Shown in pieces: positions 1-6,836 of a stretch of 16,514 nucleotides of DNA (position 1 is the first letter of the stretch; the number at the start of each line of letters is the position of its first letter). Under the pieces are notes generated by a model. It was given only the letters and a program-made list of their open reading frames with translations, searched no databases and was not told where the DNA came from. Position numbers and translations under genes: made by a program. Source of the DNA: Spirochaetaceae bacterium (GTDB lineage Bacteria > Spirochaetota > Spirochaetia > Treponematales > Breznakiellaceae); the NCBI GenBank assembly GCA_031258615.1, contig JAIRMP010000106.1, positions 1 through 16,514 of the forward strand, read 5' to 3'.

Positions 1-2
1 GC

Positions 3-215
3 GGCGGTGGAGGAAACGAAGTTTCCACGGGGACGGCTGCCTTGTGCGGTTCATGTAAAAATTCCTCCTTGACAGGGCGCGGGGCAAACAGTACGGCGGA
101 GGATGCGCTAAGGCAGATAGAGGAGAAGGGCTATCATGTCCCTTATGAGAAGGTGGGCGTAGTCTTTGACACGGAGAAGAGGACGCTAAAGGACTGGCTC
201 GTAGCTTCGCCTTAA
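3..215 (+). CDS. C-terminal end of AAA-ATPase/PD-(D/E)XK nuclease-like protein (5' partial)
   Basis: Open from the left edge to TAA at 213-215; 70 codons are visible. The end reads STAEDALRQIEEKGYHVPYE, then KVGVVFDTEKRTLKDWLVASP. The pattern 'A..AL.QI..KGY..PY', followed by a beta-strand 'K.GV.FD.EKR....W', is what I know from the C-terminal nuclease domain (DUF1703-like) of the short AAA-ATPase proteins common in Treponema and Bacteroides. The catalytic E-x-K strand should lie just before this stretch, but here the preceding ~25 residues (Gly/Ser/Thr-rich with two Cys) do not look like that domain and coincide with a palindromic insert at 9-68. The gene is therefore either disrupted or carries an in-frame insertion. 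It converges on the nitrogenase-like operon. Family call is fairly sure; whether the protein is functional is unknown because the N-terminal part is outside the window. Confidence 0.6.
   Translation, partial: GGGGNEVSTGTAALCGSCKNSSLTGRGANSTAEDALRQIEEKGYHVPYEKVGVVFDTEKRTLKDWLVASP
9..68. repeat. Small palindromic insert inside a coding frame
   Basis: The 60-bp segment is bounded by inverted 7-mers GGAGGAA (9-15) and TTCCTCC (62-68). It contains a perfect hairpin GGAAAC-GAA-GTTTCC (12-26). It sits in frame within the nuclease-like gene, immediately before the conserved 'AEDALRQIEEKGY' block, and encodes low-complexity residues unlike the family. The structure is seen directly; that it is a dispersed REP-like or Rickettsia-palindromic-element-like insert is inference, since only one copy is in the window. 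Confidence 0.4.
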
Positions 216-235
216 CAATTAGCAATGGTGAATTC

Positions 236-275
236 AGGATGATAAGGGCGCCGGACCGTCTTCCCCATCCTTATT
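236..275 (+). terminator. Possible terminator between convergent genes
   Basis: AGGATG (236-241) pairs with CATCCT (266-271), with GGG/CCC (246-248/263-265) able to extend the stem, followed by a T-rich TTATTT. It lies in the 69-bp gap between the convergent left-edge gene and the NifD-like gene. The T-tract suits plus-strand transcription. The loop is large, so this is a modest call. Confidence 0.3.
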
Positions 276-284
276 TGGTAACTA

Positions 285-1802
285 TCACTGGGTTATATAG
301 CTCCACACTTCCTTTTCGTACCATTCCGCGCGGTAGGGGAGCGGGCGGTATTTGTGGAGGTTCCTGTTGTACTGACAGTTGGAGAGCACCCGTTTAAGCC
401 GGTACGCGACCTCAAACGCGCCGGAATAGCCCATATAGTTGTTTGACGGCAGGAATAGCGGGAATACGGGTATCCCGTGCTTGCTTGTAATGTTGCCGCT
501 TCCCGTATGGATTACAAGGACGTCGGGTTTTAGCCGGCGCACGATGTTGGCCTGTTCAAAAGGCTGCTGGGAGGCCACGTTGATAAAGGTTTTGTCCGTG
601 TTTTTGCCTATCTCCATGAAGGGCTTCATAAATTCGTCAACGTGGTGCGCCTTGTAGCCGGCTATCTCAAGGCCAAGGTCCTCCAACAACTCGCCGGTCA
701 CAAATATCCGTATCTCCCCGCCTGAAACGTACGCTCGTTTGCCTTTTAAGGCGGCGCGGTACGGTTCGAGCGCCGCGTCTAGGGCGGCGTCCTCCTTTTC
801 TATCAGCGCCCTGGCCCTATCCTCAATGCCGAAGAACCTCGCGATCTCCAGGAGCCAACTGGCGGTGGACTTTCTGCCTATCGGCATAGAGCCTATGATG
901 TGCGGGATGCCGAAGTGCTCCTTGATGTGACGGAGGTAGTAGTCATCATGGGTGGCGCAGATGCTGACGTTGAGGGCCGCGTCCAGGACGCGGCGAAAGT
1001 CACGCGGGCGGGTGTAACAGGGCAGGAAGTTCACGTTCAGTTCCAGCGCGTTAAGGAGGCGCTGGAGTTCCACCTCGTCGGCGCGGCCCATGGAGCCTAC
1101 GTTGCACACGTTCACGGTATGGCTCTTCTTGTAGTCCCACAACAGGTCGTCCAGTTTGTTGCCCGCGACATAGCTTTCCCGCTCAATGCGGCGGGAGCTG
1201 AGGTTTTTAAGGATGCCGTTGTACACCGCGTCGTAGGCGGTGGCCATAAGGCGCGTCTTGAAACCCTCGCAGTTTACCGACACGAGTTCCGCCTGAACGT
1301 CGGTCTGGAGGCTTTCCAGGATCGCGTCCACATCGTCCCCGATCAGCGCCGGTACGCAGGAGCTTGCGACGACTATCGCCTCCGGGTGGAATTCCCGGTC
1401 CGCGTAGATCACCGCTTCGCGCAGTTTTTTTTCGCCGCCGTTTATCACGTCGTGCTCATCAAGGTTGGACGAAACCCAGATGGGGGACAGCGCGGCGGGA
1501 TCGCGCAGCCGCTTCTGGCCGCGTGAGGCCCCCACGCCGCCGACCGACCAGAAGCCGCAGCCCACCGGACCGTGAACCACGACGACTGTGTTTTGCAGCG
1601 TGTTCAACATGGCAAGGCTCAGCGTAAACTGGCAGCCGAAACTCTGTGAAAAGCTGCGGCTAGCCTGGTTAAGACAGCCTGATCCCTTCAACCCTATCCT
1701 TGACTTGAGTTCTTCGCAGGCGCCGCAGAAGGCGGTTCCCGCCCCAAGCCTGTCTTCGCGGGGCGGCGCGGCCCGCTCAATTTGTAGCGTGTTACTGGAC
1801 AT
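285..1802 (-). CDS. Nitrogenase component 1-like subunit, NifD/NifE-like
   Basis: 505 aa; ATG at 1802 with GAGGAG six bases upstream. It belongs to the nitrogenase component 1 superfamily (NifD/NifE/Mar-type). By motif alignment with NifD, C57 (FGCQF), C82 (HGPVGCG) and C149 (SSCVPALIGDD) match the three P-cluster cysteines, and 'SSNLDEHDVINGGEKKL' matches the SD..E.D.VFGG..KL segment. C282 (SICATHDDYYLRHI) falls on the FeMo-co ligand Cys275. The CEGF motif is kept (178-181), but the following stretch is four residues shorter, with no equivalents of Gln191 and His195. The C-terminal GIPVFPLFLPSNNY lacks the His442 ligand. An N-terminal extension carries C26, C29 and C43. It presumably pairs with the NifK-like protein 34 bp upstream to form an alpha2beta2 reductase acting on something other than N2. 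The cofactor and substrate cannot be read from sequence. Last gene of the cysK transcription unit. Confidence 0.85.
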   Translation of the reverse strand: MSSNTLQIERAAPPREDRLGAGTAFCGACEELKSRIGLKGSGCLNQASRSFSQSFGCQFTLSLAMLNTLQNTVVVVHGPVGCGFWSVGGVGASRGQKRLRDPAALSPIWVSSNLDEHDVINGGEKKLREAVIYADREFHPEAIVVASSCVPALIGDDVDAILESLQTDVQAELVSVNCEGFKTRLMATAYDAVYNGILKNLSSRRIERESYVAGNKLDDLLWDYKKSHTVNVCNVGSMGRADEVELQRLLNALELNVNFLPCYTRPRDFRRVLDAALNVSICATHDDYYLRHIKEHFGIPHIIGSMPIGRKSTASWLLEIARFFGIEDRARALIEKEDAALDAALEPYRAALKGKRAYVSGGEIRIFVTGELLEDLGLEIAGYKAHHVDEFMKPFMEIGKNTDKTFINVASQQPFEQANIVRRLKPDVLVIHTGSGNITSKHGIPVFPLFLPSNNYMGYSGAFEVAYRLKRVLSNCQYNRNLHKYRPLPYRAEWYEKEVWSYITQ

Positions 1803-1836
1803 TCTTAACTCCTCTTATAATTTTTCACGCCGGAGA

Positions 1837-3174
1837 CTACCGCCCGCTGACAATCAGCGCAAAGGTATCCTCGGCAAGGGTGAGCCCCCCGTTGATTCCC
1901 GCGTAGGCCCGGTTAAAAACAACGCGGTTTGTTACCGGAAACGAAATGTTTAACAGCGGATACCCCTGCTCCTCGGCAAAATCACGCTCAAAAGAGCTGC
2001 CAAACAGCACGAGGGGGCCGAGCGGCTCGTAGTAGACGTGATTCCGGTTGCGCTCCCAACTGTTTACAAGGTTGCGGCGCAGGCCGGAAGCGTTGGCGTC
2101 GAAAACGACTTGCGGTCTCAAGCCCGATTCATAGCCGTCGAAACGCCTTTCCAGCCTTTCCTGTTCCTCCCTGGCCAGCGTATCCGTTATCTGCGTGAGG
2201 TGGGGTATCCAGCCCAACTCGTCCGACACGAAGCGCGACAGCGCGGGGGCGTAATTCGCGTCCGCCGCGATCACCGCGTAACGCTGAAAGTCGAAATCGG
2301 CGTAGCTGTCGCTTATCCGTTCCATGTAGCCGAAGTAAATCTCCTCCTCCCGTTCCAGCGCCTTTTCGATGTCAGACTGGGGGATGCCTAGCGCCTTGCC
2401 GACGGACGCGAGAAAACTCTTTGATTGCAAAAAACCTATCGGGAGCGGCGCCCTGAGCGACGGTATCCCGTGGACATCTGCCAGCGCCTTTTCGGAAAGC
2501 GGTGCGTACACGTCCGAGAGGATGATGTTCAACTCGGCCTCACCCATGCTCCTGATGTCCGCAAGACACTCGCCCTCACCTATCAGCGTGTTAGCTTCCA
2601 CGCCGATCAGGGCCAGCAGGCGCTTTATCTCTTTCAGGTTGCCCCGGTAAAAGACATCGCCGCCCGGCACGAGGCCGAACACGTTTACCTTTTTGCTCTT
2701 TTTTGCCGCGCACTTATTTGAGTATTCGCGTATAAAAAGCTCTAGGACAAGGTCATAGCCATAGTTGGAGTTCCCCTTAAAACTTGGCGTCGGGACGGCA
2801 AGCAGCGGGTAGGGCGCGTCGATTCTGGAGGCGACGCTCCGCACGTCGTCCCCGATCATTTCTACCTGGCAGCCTGAAATCACGAGGTACAGATCGCCGT
2901 CCATTATCTCCATCGTCTTGGATATCTGCTCTTCCAGCCGGTTTTCGCCGCCGAAGACGACCTCCCTTTCCGACACATTGCTGGACGGGGTCGCGGAAGC
3001 GCCGCAGTAGCCACCGCCCAGGTAGCCCGCCCCGGTATTGCCGCCTATGTAATAGTTGTACGCGCAGCCCATCGAAGCGTGGGCAATCGGTACGAGCCGT
3101 GGAATCGCCCTGGCAAGGGCCAGCGCGCCGCCAAAAACACAGTCAAACCGTGGTCTGTCAATAATCGTACTCAT
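1837..3174 (-). CDS. Nitrogenase component 1-like subunit, NifK/NifN-like
   Basis: 445 aa from the ATG at 3174, preceded by AAGGAG with a 6-base spacer. An in-frame ATG at 3228 would overlap cysK by 43 bp and add a basic tail unlike the family, so I reject it. C12 (RFDCVFGG), C37 (ASMGCAYN) and C102 (SGCQVEMIGDD) match NifK P-cluster Cys70, Cys95 and Cys153; the C12-C37 spacing of 25 is the same as in NifK. 'SSNVSEREVVFGGENRLEEQ' and TPSF (129-132) match NifK landmarks, the latter at the position of Ser188. It is shorter than NifK (about 520 aa) because it lacks the long N-terminal arm. An unusual Gly/Tyr-rich loop with C57 lies at residues 44-60, between the second and third cysteines. It lies 11 bp after cysK and 34 bp before its NifD-like partner, so the two are surely co-translated. 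Role: beta-type subunit holding half of a P-like cluster; substrate unknown. Confidence 0.85.
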   Translation of the reverse strand: MSTIIDRPRFDCVFGGALALARAIPRLVPIAHASMGCAYNYYIGGNTGAGYLGGGYCGASATPSSNVSEREVVFGGENRLEEQISKTMEIMDGDLYLVISGCQVEMIGDDVRSVASRIDAPYPLLAVPTPSFKGNSNYGYDLVLELFIREYSNKCAAKKSKKVNVFGLVPGGDVFYRGNLKEIKRLLALIGVEANTLIGEGECLADIRSMGEAELNIILSDVYAPLSEKALADVHGIPSLRAPLPIGFLQSKSFLASVGKALGIPQSDIEKALEREEEIYFGYMERISDSYADFDFQRYAVIAADANYAPALSRFVSDELGWIPHLTQITDTLAREEQERLERRFDGYESGLRPQVVFDANASGLRRNLVNSWERNRNHVYYEPLGPLVLFGSSFERDFAEEQGYPLLNISFPVTNRVVFNRAYAGINGGLTLAEDTFALIVSGR

Positions 3175-3185
3175 GCCATACTCCT

Positions 3186-4154
3186 TCAATACCAGACGGC
3201 GCCTTTTTCCTGGGGCAAGTCCTTCCAAAGCACGGTGGAAAGGTAGCGTTCGCCGGTGTCCGGCAGAATCGCCACAACGGTTTTGCCGCTGTTTTCGCCG
3301 CGCCGCGCCACCCGCGCCGCGGCGAAGGCCGCCGCCCCGGAGCTGACGCCGACTAAGAGCCCCTCTTCCCGCGCAAGGGCGCGGGAAGTTTCCACCGCCT
3401 CCTCGTTGCGCACCCTGAAAATCTCGTCTATAAGATCGAGTTTCAGTACGTCCGGGACGAATCCCGCGCCTATGCCCTGTATCTGATGGGGGCCGGCCTT
3501 GCCGCCGGACAGGACGGGCGAGGCGTCCGGCTCCACGGCCACCACCCGGACTCCGCCTTTCCGTTCTTTAAGGAATCCTCCCGCGCCGCTCAACGTGCCG
3601 CCCGTGCCGACCCCGGAAACTAGGATGTCCACCTTGCCGCCCGTAGCCTCCCATATTTCGGGGCCGGTGGTGGTGTAGTGTACGGACGGATTCGCCGGGT
3701 TGGCGAACTGCTGAAGGATCACGCTGCCTGGTATCTGGGCGGAAAGCTCCAGCGCCTTGTTTATCGCCCCCTTCATGCCGAGCGCCCCCGGCGTCAGCAC
3801 AAGTTCCGCGCCCAAGGCGAGGAGCAGGGCGCGGCGCTCCACGCTCATCGTGTCCGGCATCGTCAGCACGATGCGGTAGCCCCTGGCGGCGGCCACGAAT
3901 GCCAGCCCTATGCCGGTATTCCCGGATGTCGGCTCTATCAGCACCGAGTCCCGCTTGAGGACGCCCCGCGCCTCCGCGTCCTCGATCATGGAGCGGGCGA
4001 TTCTGTCCTTGACGCTGGAAAGCGGGTTAAAGTATTCCAGCTTGAACAGCAGATCCGCGCCCCCGCTGCCTGAAAGTTTGATAAAACGGCGGGGACGGAG
4101 TATCGGCGTATTCCCGATCAGGTCCGTCAAGTTATCCACAATAATGTTTGGCAT
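3186..4154 (-). CDS. cysK: Cysteine synthase (O-acetylserine sulfhydrylase), PLP-dependent
   Basis: 322 aa from the ATG at 4154 (GAGG six bases upstream). A TTG at 4172 could add six residues, but the ATG start begins right at the conserved 'LIGNTP' region. This is a fold-type II PLP enzyme. LIGNTP lies near the N-terminus, NPLSSVKDR carries the Schiff-base lysine (K49 from this start), EPTSGNTG binds the substrate carboxylate, VGTGGT binds the PLP phosphate, and 'LPDTGERYLST' closes the protein. The length is normal for CysK. Known reaction: O-acetylserine plus sulfide gives cysteine plus acetate; relatives use homoserine esters or thiols, which sequence alone cannot exclude. It starts a unit with its own TTGACA promoter and is followed after 11 bp by the nitrogenase-like pair, which suggests it captures sulfide or a thiol released by that enzyme. 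Family certain; the link to the reductase is inference. Confidence 0.92.
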   Translation of the reverse strand: MPNIIVDNLTDLIGNTPILRPRRFIKLSGSGGADLLFKLEYFNPLSSVKDRIARSMIEDAEARGVLKRDSVLIEPTSGNTGIGLAFVAAARGYRIVLTMPDTMSVERRALLLALGAELVLTPGALGMKGAINKALELSAQIPGSVILQQFANPANPSVHYTTTGPEIWEATGGKVDILVSGVGTGGTLSGAGGFLKERKGGVRVVAVEPDASPVLSGGKAGPHQIQGIGAGFVPDVLKLDLIDEIFRVRNEEAVETSRALAREEGLLVGVSSGAAAFAAARVARRGENSGKTVVAILPDTGERYLSTVLWKDLPQEKGAVWY

Positions 4155-4201
4155 CTTTACCTCAATTTTCAAATAAACCCTAGTAAAACAGTATGACTTA
4201 A

Positions 4202-4230
4202 AGACTATAGCGCCATCCCGTCAGTGTCAA
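4202..4230 (-). promoter_or_regulatory. Sigma70-type promoter for cysK and nitrogenase-like genes
   Basis: On the minus strand a perfect TTGACA (4230-4225) is followed after 17 bp by TAGTCT (4207-4202), with TATAGT overlapping it. The arrangement resembles the promoter before the first binding-protein gene (TTGACA-17-TAGACT). It lies about 50 bp upstream of the cysK start and just downstream of the IS remnant. So the cysK-nifK-nifD unit can be transcribed apart from the transporter operon. Confidence 0.6.
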
Positions 4231-4237
4231 CACACAC

Positions 4238-4354
4238 TCATGTAAGGACTCCCACGCTTAGGCATGGAGTTAGCGGTAAGCCAGCGGCAAGCTGGCGGGG
4301 CTAAGCCTCCGCACCTGAGAGATCCAAGCCTGCTTGCTGACAGTGGGAGGCCCC
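4238..4354 (-). mobile_element. IS200/IS605-type right-end remnant (tnpB 3' end)
   Basis: Read on the minus strand, this holds a stem CTCC-ATGC, loop CTAA, GCGT-G-GGAG (4269-4249). That is eight pairs with one bulged G, typical of the subterminal right-end hairpin of IS200/IS605 elements. Just before it are a GCCAGC-TTGCC-GCTGGC hairpin (4296-4280) nested in TTAGC/GCTAA, and CAAG-CAGG-CTTG (4336-4325). A TnpB-like tail (SKQAWISQVRR...) can be read in one frame. No transposase or left end remains. The segment abuts the stop codon of the upstream ATPase, whose C-terminus is short, so the insertion probably truncated that gene. Structures are seen; the IS assignment is from memory of family ends. 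An alternative is a free-standing structured RNA closed by CTCCCAC/GTGGGAG (4249-4255/4343-4349). Confidence 0.45.
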
Positions 4355-5026
4355 CTACCTTCCTATGATGTCGTCCATCAGGATGGTGTCGGGGGAGAGG
4401 CGGCGGGCTAGCTCGCGGTCGTGGGTTATGACGATGAGGCCGAGACCTCGCGCCGCAGTCTCGGTGAGGAGTGCGTCCCAGATTTGCGCCTGTGTGATGA
4501 GGTCGAACATTGCTGTGATTTCGTCGGCGATGATGAAGCGGACGGGTGGGGCCAGCGCCCGCGCTATGCAGAAGCGTTGCAGTTCTCCGCCGGATAGTTC
4601 CTGCGGGTAGCGGTCGAGCCATGAGCGTTCTATGCCTAGTCTGTCCAGCATTTCGCTGTCGGGCTGCCAGCCTTCGTTGAGGATGTCCCGCATTTTGAAG
4701 CGGGGGTTGACGGCGGTTTCGGGGTGCTGGAGTATGAGTTGGACCGGGTAGCAGCCTTTGCCGAAGACGGCGCTCCGGGTGGAGGGGGCGGACTGGCTAG
4801 AGTGGGCGGGCGTGTCTGAGACAGTGATTTCGCCCTCGCAGGGTATTTCGTGGCGCGCCATGAGCCTTCCCAGCGTCGTTTTACCGGACCCGCTGTCCCC
4901 CAGCAGTACGGTACGGCAGCCGCCTTCAAACGAAAGGTTGACGCCGCGAAAGAGCCATGGATACCTTCTGCCTGTTCCGTCAGCGCCGCCGTAGCGGAAG
5001 CCTACATTTTTTAGCTCAAGGCGCAT
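4355..5026 (-). CDS. ABC transporter ATPase, OppF/DppF/NikE-like, C-terminally short
   Basis: 223 aa from the ATG at 5026, which has AAGGAGG eight bases upstream. An earlier in-frame ATG (5074) would add a proline-rich leader inside the previous gene and is not favoured. Walker A GDSGSGKT at 43-50, Q-loop 'LILQHPETAVNP', signature LSGGELQR, Walker B FIIADE followed by ITAMFD, and H-loop ITHD are all present, so the ATPase core is complete. The protein ends at LMDDIIGR, only a few residues after the last core strand, whereas relatives continue another 20-100 residues. The IS-like remnant begins at its stop codon. It overlaps the preceding ATPase gene by 11 bp, which implies translational coupling. 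Role: second nucleotide-binding subunit of a heteromeric importer of the peptide/nickel/opine class. Confidence 0.85.
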   Translation of the reverse strand: MRLELKNVGFRYGGADGTGRRYPWLFRGVNLSFEGGCRTVLLGDSGSGKTTLGRLMARHEIPCEGEITVSDTPAHSSQSAPSTRSAVFGKGCYPVQLILQHPETAVNPRFKMRDILNEGWQPDSEMLDRLGIERSWLDRYPQELSGGELQRFCIARALAPPVRFIIADEITAMFDLITQAQIWDALLTETAARGLGLIVITHDRELARRLSPDTILMDDIIGR

Positions 5027-5978
5027 CGCCGCTTCCTCCTTGTTTTGTGCTGTTGGCGGGGGCGGCGGCGGCATTGAGGCAGCGCGTTAGGCCGCCGCGC
5101 AGTTCCCGCGCCGGGATAGCCCGGCGGCAGTCCGGGGTTCGCGCCGGGCAGCGGGGGAAGAAGACGCAAGACCCCTCGTCAAAACTCCCGGCATAGGGCT
5201 GGTAACCGGGTAGTGGTTTGAATTCATTTTGCGGCATAGCCCGCCAGAGCGCCTGGGTGTACGGATGGCGCAAACCCGCGCCGTTATGGTCAAAGTCTTC
5301 CCGCAGCGCCGTTTCCAGCGTGAGTCCCGCATAGAATATCGTTATCTTGCTCGAAACTTCGAGCGCCATTTTAAGGTCGTGGGTTATCAGCATCACCGCC
5401 GCGCCGTTATCGGCGAGTTCCCGCAGGTGGGACAGGGCTTCATGCGCCAGAGCTTCGGAGAGGCCGGGAGTCGGCTCGTCGGCGATTATCAGCGGCGCGC
5501 CGGATATTACCGCCGCCGCCACAAGCGCGCGGCGTGCCATCCCGCCTGAGAGTTCAAACGGGTACATACGCATCACCTCAGGCGCGAGGTTATACCGCGC
5601 AAAAACTTCGTGCACCTGGGACAGGGTGTGTTTTTCGCCTTTTACCTGCTCGCCCACCGTCATCAGCGGGTCGAGGAAGCTGACTGACTGCGGTACCAGC
5701 GCAATGCCGGTCCCGCGCAGTTCAGCCTGTCGTTTGGCGCTAAGCCGCTCGCCTTGATAGTAAATCTCTCCCGTTACTTCGGCGTTTTGCGGCAGTATGC
5801 CCAGTATGGAATGGGCAAGCAGGCTTTTGCCCGAGCCGGAGGAGCCTACTATCGCTACTATCTCGCCCGCGTTTATCTCGACTTCAAGGGACGAGATGAC
5901 GCAGAGCTTCTCCCGCCTGAAACCGCGCCCGTATCGGAGAAAGTGTATGGAAAAATCTTTGACGGATAGTACGGACAT
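5016..5978 (-). CDS. ABC transporter ATPase, OppD/DppD/NikD-like
   Basis: 320 aa; ATG at 5978 preceded by AGGAG with a six-base spacer, 9 bp after the permease gene. Walker A GSSGSGKS at 45-52, Q-loop 'ALVPQSVSFLDPLMTVGEQV', signature LSGGMARR, Walker B LIIADEPT and H-loop ITHD are intact. The C-terminal peptide-transporter extension is present, with HPYTQAL and a cysteine set C271, C277, C284, C300 (CX5CX6CX15C), like the Fe-S-binding tail of OppD/DppD proteins. The Walker B region reads EPTPGLSEAL where most relatives have EPTTALDVT, so the D-loop aspartate is replaced. This is common in one subunit of asymmetric ATPase pairs. It works with the OppF-like ATPase to energise the two permeases. 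Substrate not readable from this subunit. Confidence 0.92.
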   Translation of the reverse strand: MSVLSVKDFSIHFLRYGRGFRREKLCVISSLEVEINAGEIVAIVGSSGSGKSLLAHSILGILPQNAEVTGEIYYQGERLSAKRQAELRGTGIALVPQSVSFLDPLMTVGEQVKGEKHTLSQVHEVFARYNLAPEVMRMYPFELSGGMARRALVAAAVISGAPLIIADEPTPGLSEALAHEALSHLRELADNGAAVMLITHDLKMALEVSSKITIFYAGLTLETALREDFDHNGAGLRHPYTQALWRAMPQNEFKPLPGYQPYAGSFDEGSCVFFPRCPARTPDCRRAIPARELRGGLTRCLNAAAAPANSTKQGGSGDAP

Positions 5979-5987
5979 GACAGGCTC

Positions 5988-6836
5988 CTAAGTTTGCGAT
6001 GTAACGGGGTTTAGGAGTATCCTAAGATTCTCGCCGAGCGCGTCGAATAACATTACCACGAGCAACAGGCATAGTCCGGGGAAGAATGCCAAGTACCACA
6101 TCCCGGCGGTGAGGTACTGCATCGATTCTGATAGGATGATGCCTATGGCCGGCTGCTCAGGGGAAAGCCCGAAACCTAGAAAGGTGATTGCCGCTTCATG
6201 GAGTATGGCGTGGGGGAAAAGGAGTATCAATCCCACGATAAACTGGGGGAGTACATGAGGCAGCAGGTGTTTACATCCTATCCAGAGCGGGCCTTTGCCG
6301 AGAGCGCGGGCGGCGGTGATGTATGGCTCGGAGCGGAGGGTCAGCACTTCGGCGCGTATTACGCGGGTTAGGCTTGTCCAGTGTGTGATCGCCACGCCTA
6401 TCAATACCCCTGTAAAACCCTTGCCTACGGCTATCGAAATGAGTATCAGGAGTATCATGTGGGGGATGCTGAGAAACAGGTCTACAAACCATGTAACTAC
6501 GGTATCAACTTTTTGTCCCAAAGTCGCCGCCGCTACGCCTAGTATCATCGCCATAATCGTACTTACCACCGATGCGCTTATGCCCACCGTGATGCTTGTA
6601 GACAGTCCCTTGAGTGTGCGGGCGAGCATATCCCGTCCAAGCCAATCGGTGCCAAAGGGGTGAGCTATGCCGGGCGGCAGGTTTTTTGCCTGAAAGTTGA
6701 CATCGTAGTCCGCCGGAACCGTGAGGATTCCCGCCACAAATACCGCCGCAAGAACAAGCAGGGCAAAGATAAACAATCCAAGCGTTAGAAGGCGGCGCGA
6801 AAATCCGGCGCGGCGGCTTGCGGTATAATCACTCAT
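5988..6836 (-). CDS. ABC transporter permease, OppC/DppC/NikC-like
   Basis: 282 aa. The start ATG overlaps the stop of the OppB-like gene in an ATGA (6836-6833), and AGGAG lies about eight bases upstream. The N-terminal TM helix 'LGLFIFALLVLAAVFVAGIL' is followed by the OppC_N-type landmark 'HPFGTDWLGRDMLAR', then five further hydrophobic segments. The EAA loop is 'RAEVLTLRSEPYITAARALG', where the permease contacts the ATPases. 'HEAAITFLGFGLSPEQPAIG' is the usual OppC-type C-terminal block. Length and order are normal. It pairs with the OppB-like permease in the inner membrane. Family confident; which solute is moved is unknown. Confidence 0.92.
   Translation of the reverse strand: MSDYTASRRAGFSRRLLTLGLFIFALLVLAAVFVAGILTVPADYDVNFQAKNLPPGIAHPFGTDWLGRDMLARTLKGLSTSITVGISASVVSTIMAMILGVAAATLGQKVDTVVTWFVDLFLSIPHMILLILISIAVGKGFTGVLIGVAITHWTSLTRVIRAEVLTLRSEPYITAARALGKGPLWIGCKHLLPHVLPQFIVGLILLFPHAILHEAAITFLGFGLSPEQPAIGIILSESMQYLTAGMWYLAFFPGLCLLLVVMLFDALGENLRILLNPVTSQT

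Noticed and set aside
900..1526. 208-codon plus-strand open frame
   Set aside because: Antisense to the NifD-like gene, which has clear family motifs; composition is typical of a GC-rich shadow frame.
285..3174. True nitrogenase (nifDK) or nifEN
   Set aside because: His442, His195 and Gln191 equivalents are missing, gene order is K then D, and no nifH, nifB or other nif genes are nearby; NifEN also would not be expected to sit with cysK and a solute importer.
3175..3228. Upstream ATG (3228) for the NifK-like gene
   Set aside because: It would overlap cysK by 43 bp and add a basic tail with no family counterpart, whereas 3174 has a clear AAGGAG site.
4155..4172. TTG start of cysK at 4172
   Set aside because: The ATG at 4154 has a well-placed GAGG and begins where the family's conserved N-terminus begins; the TTG is kept only as an alternative.
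4227..4622. 131-codon minus-strand open frame
   Set aside because: Mostly an out-of-frame reading of the OppF-like gene (Arg/His/Pro-rich). Only its last ~40 codons cross the IS remnant and may echo a TnpB tail; it is not an independent gene.
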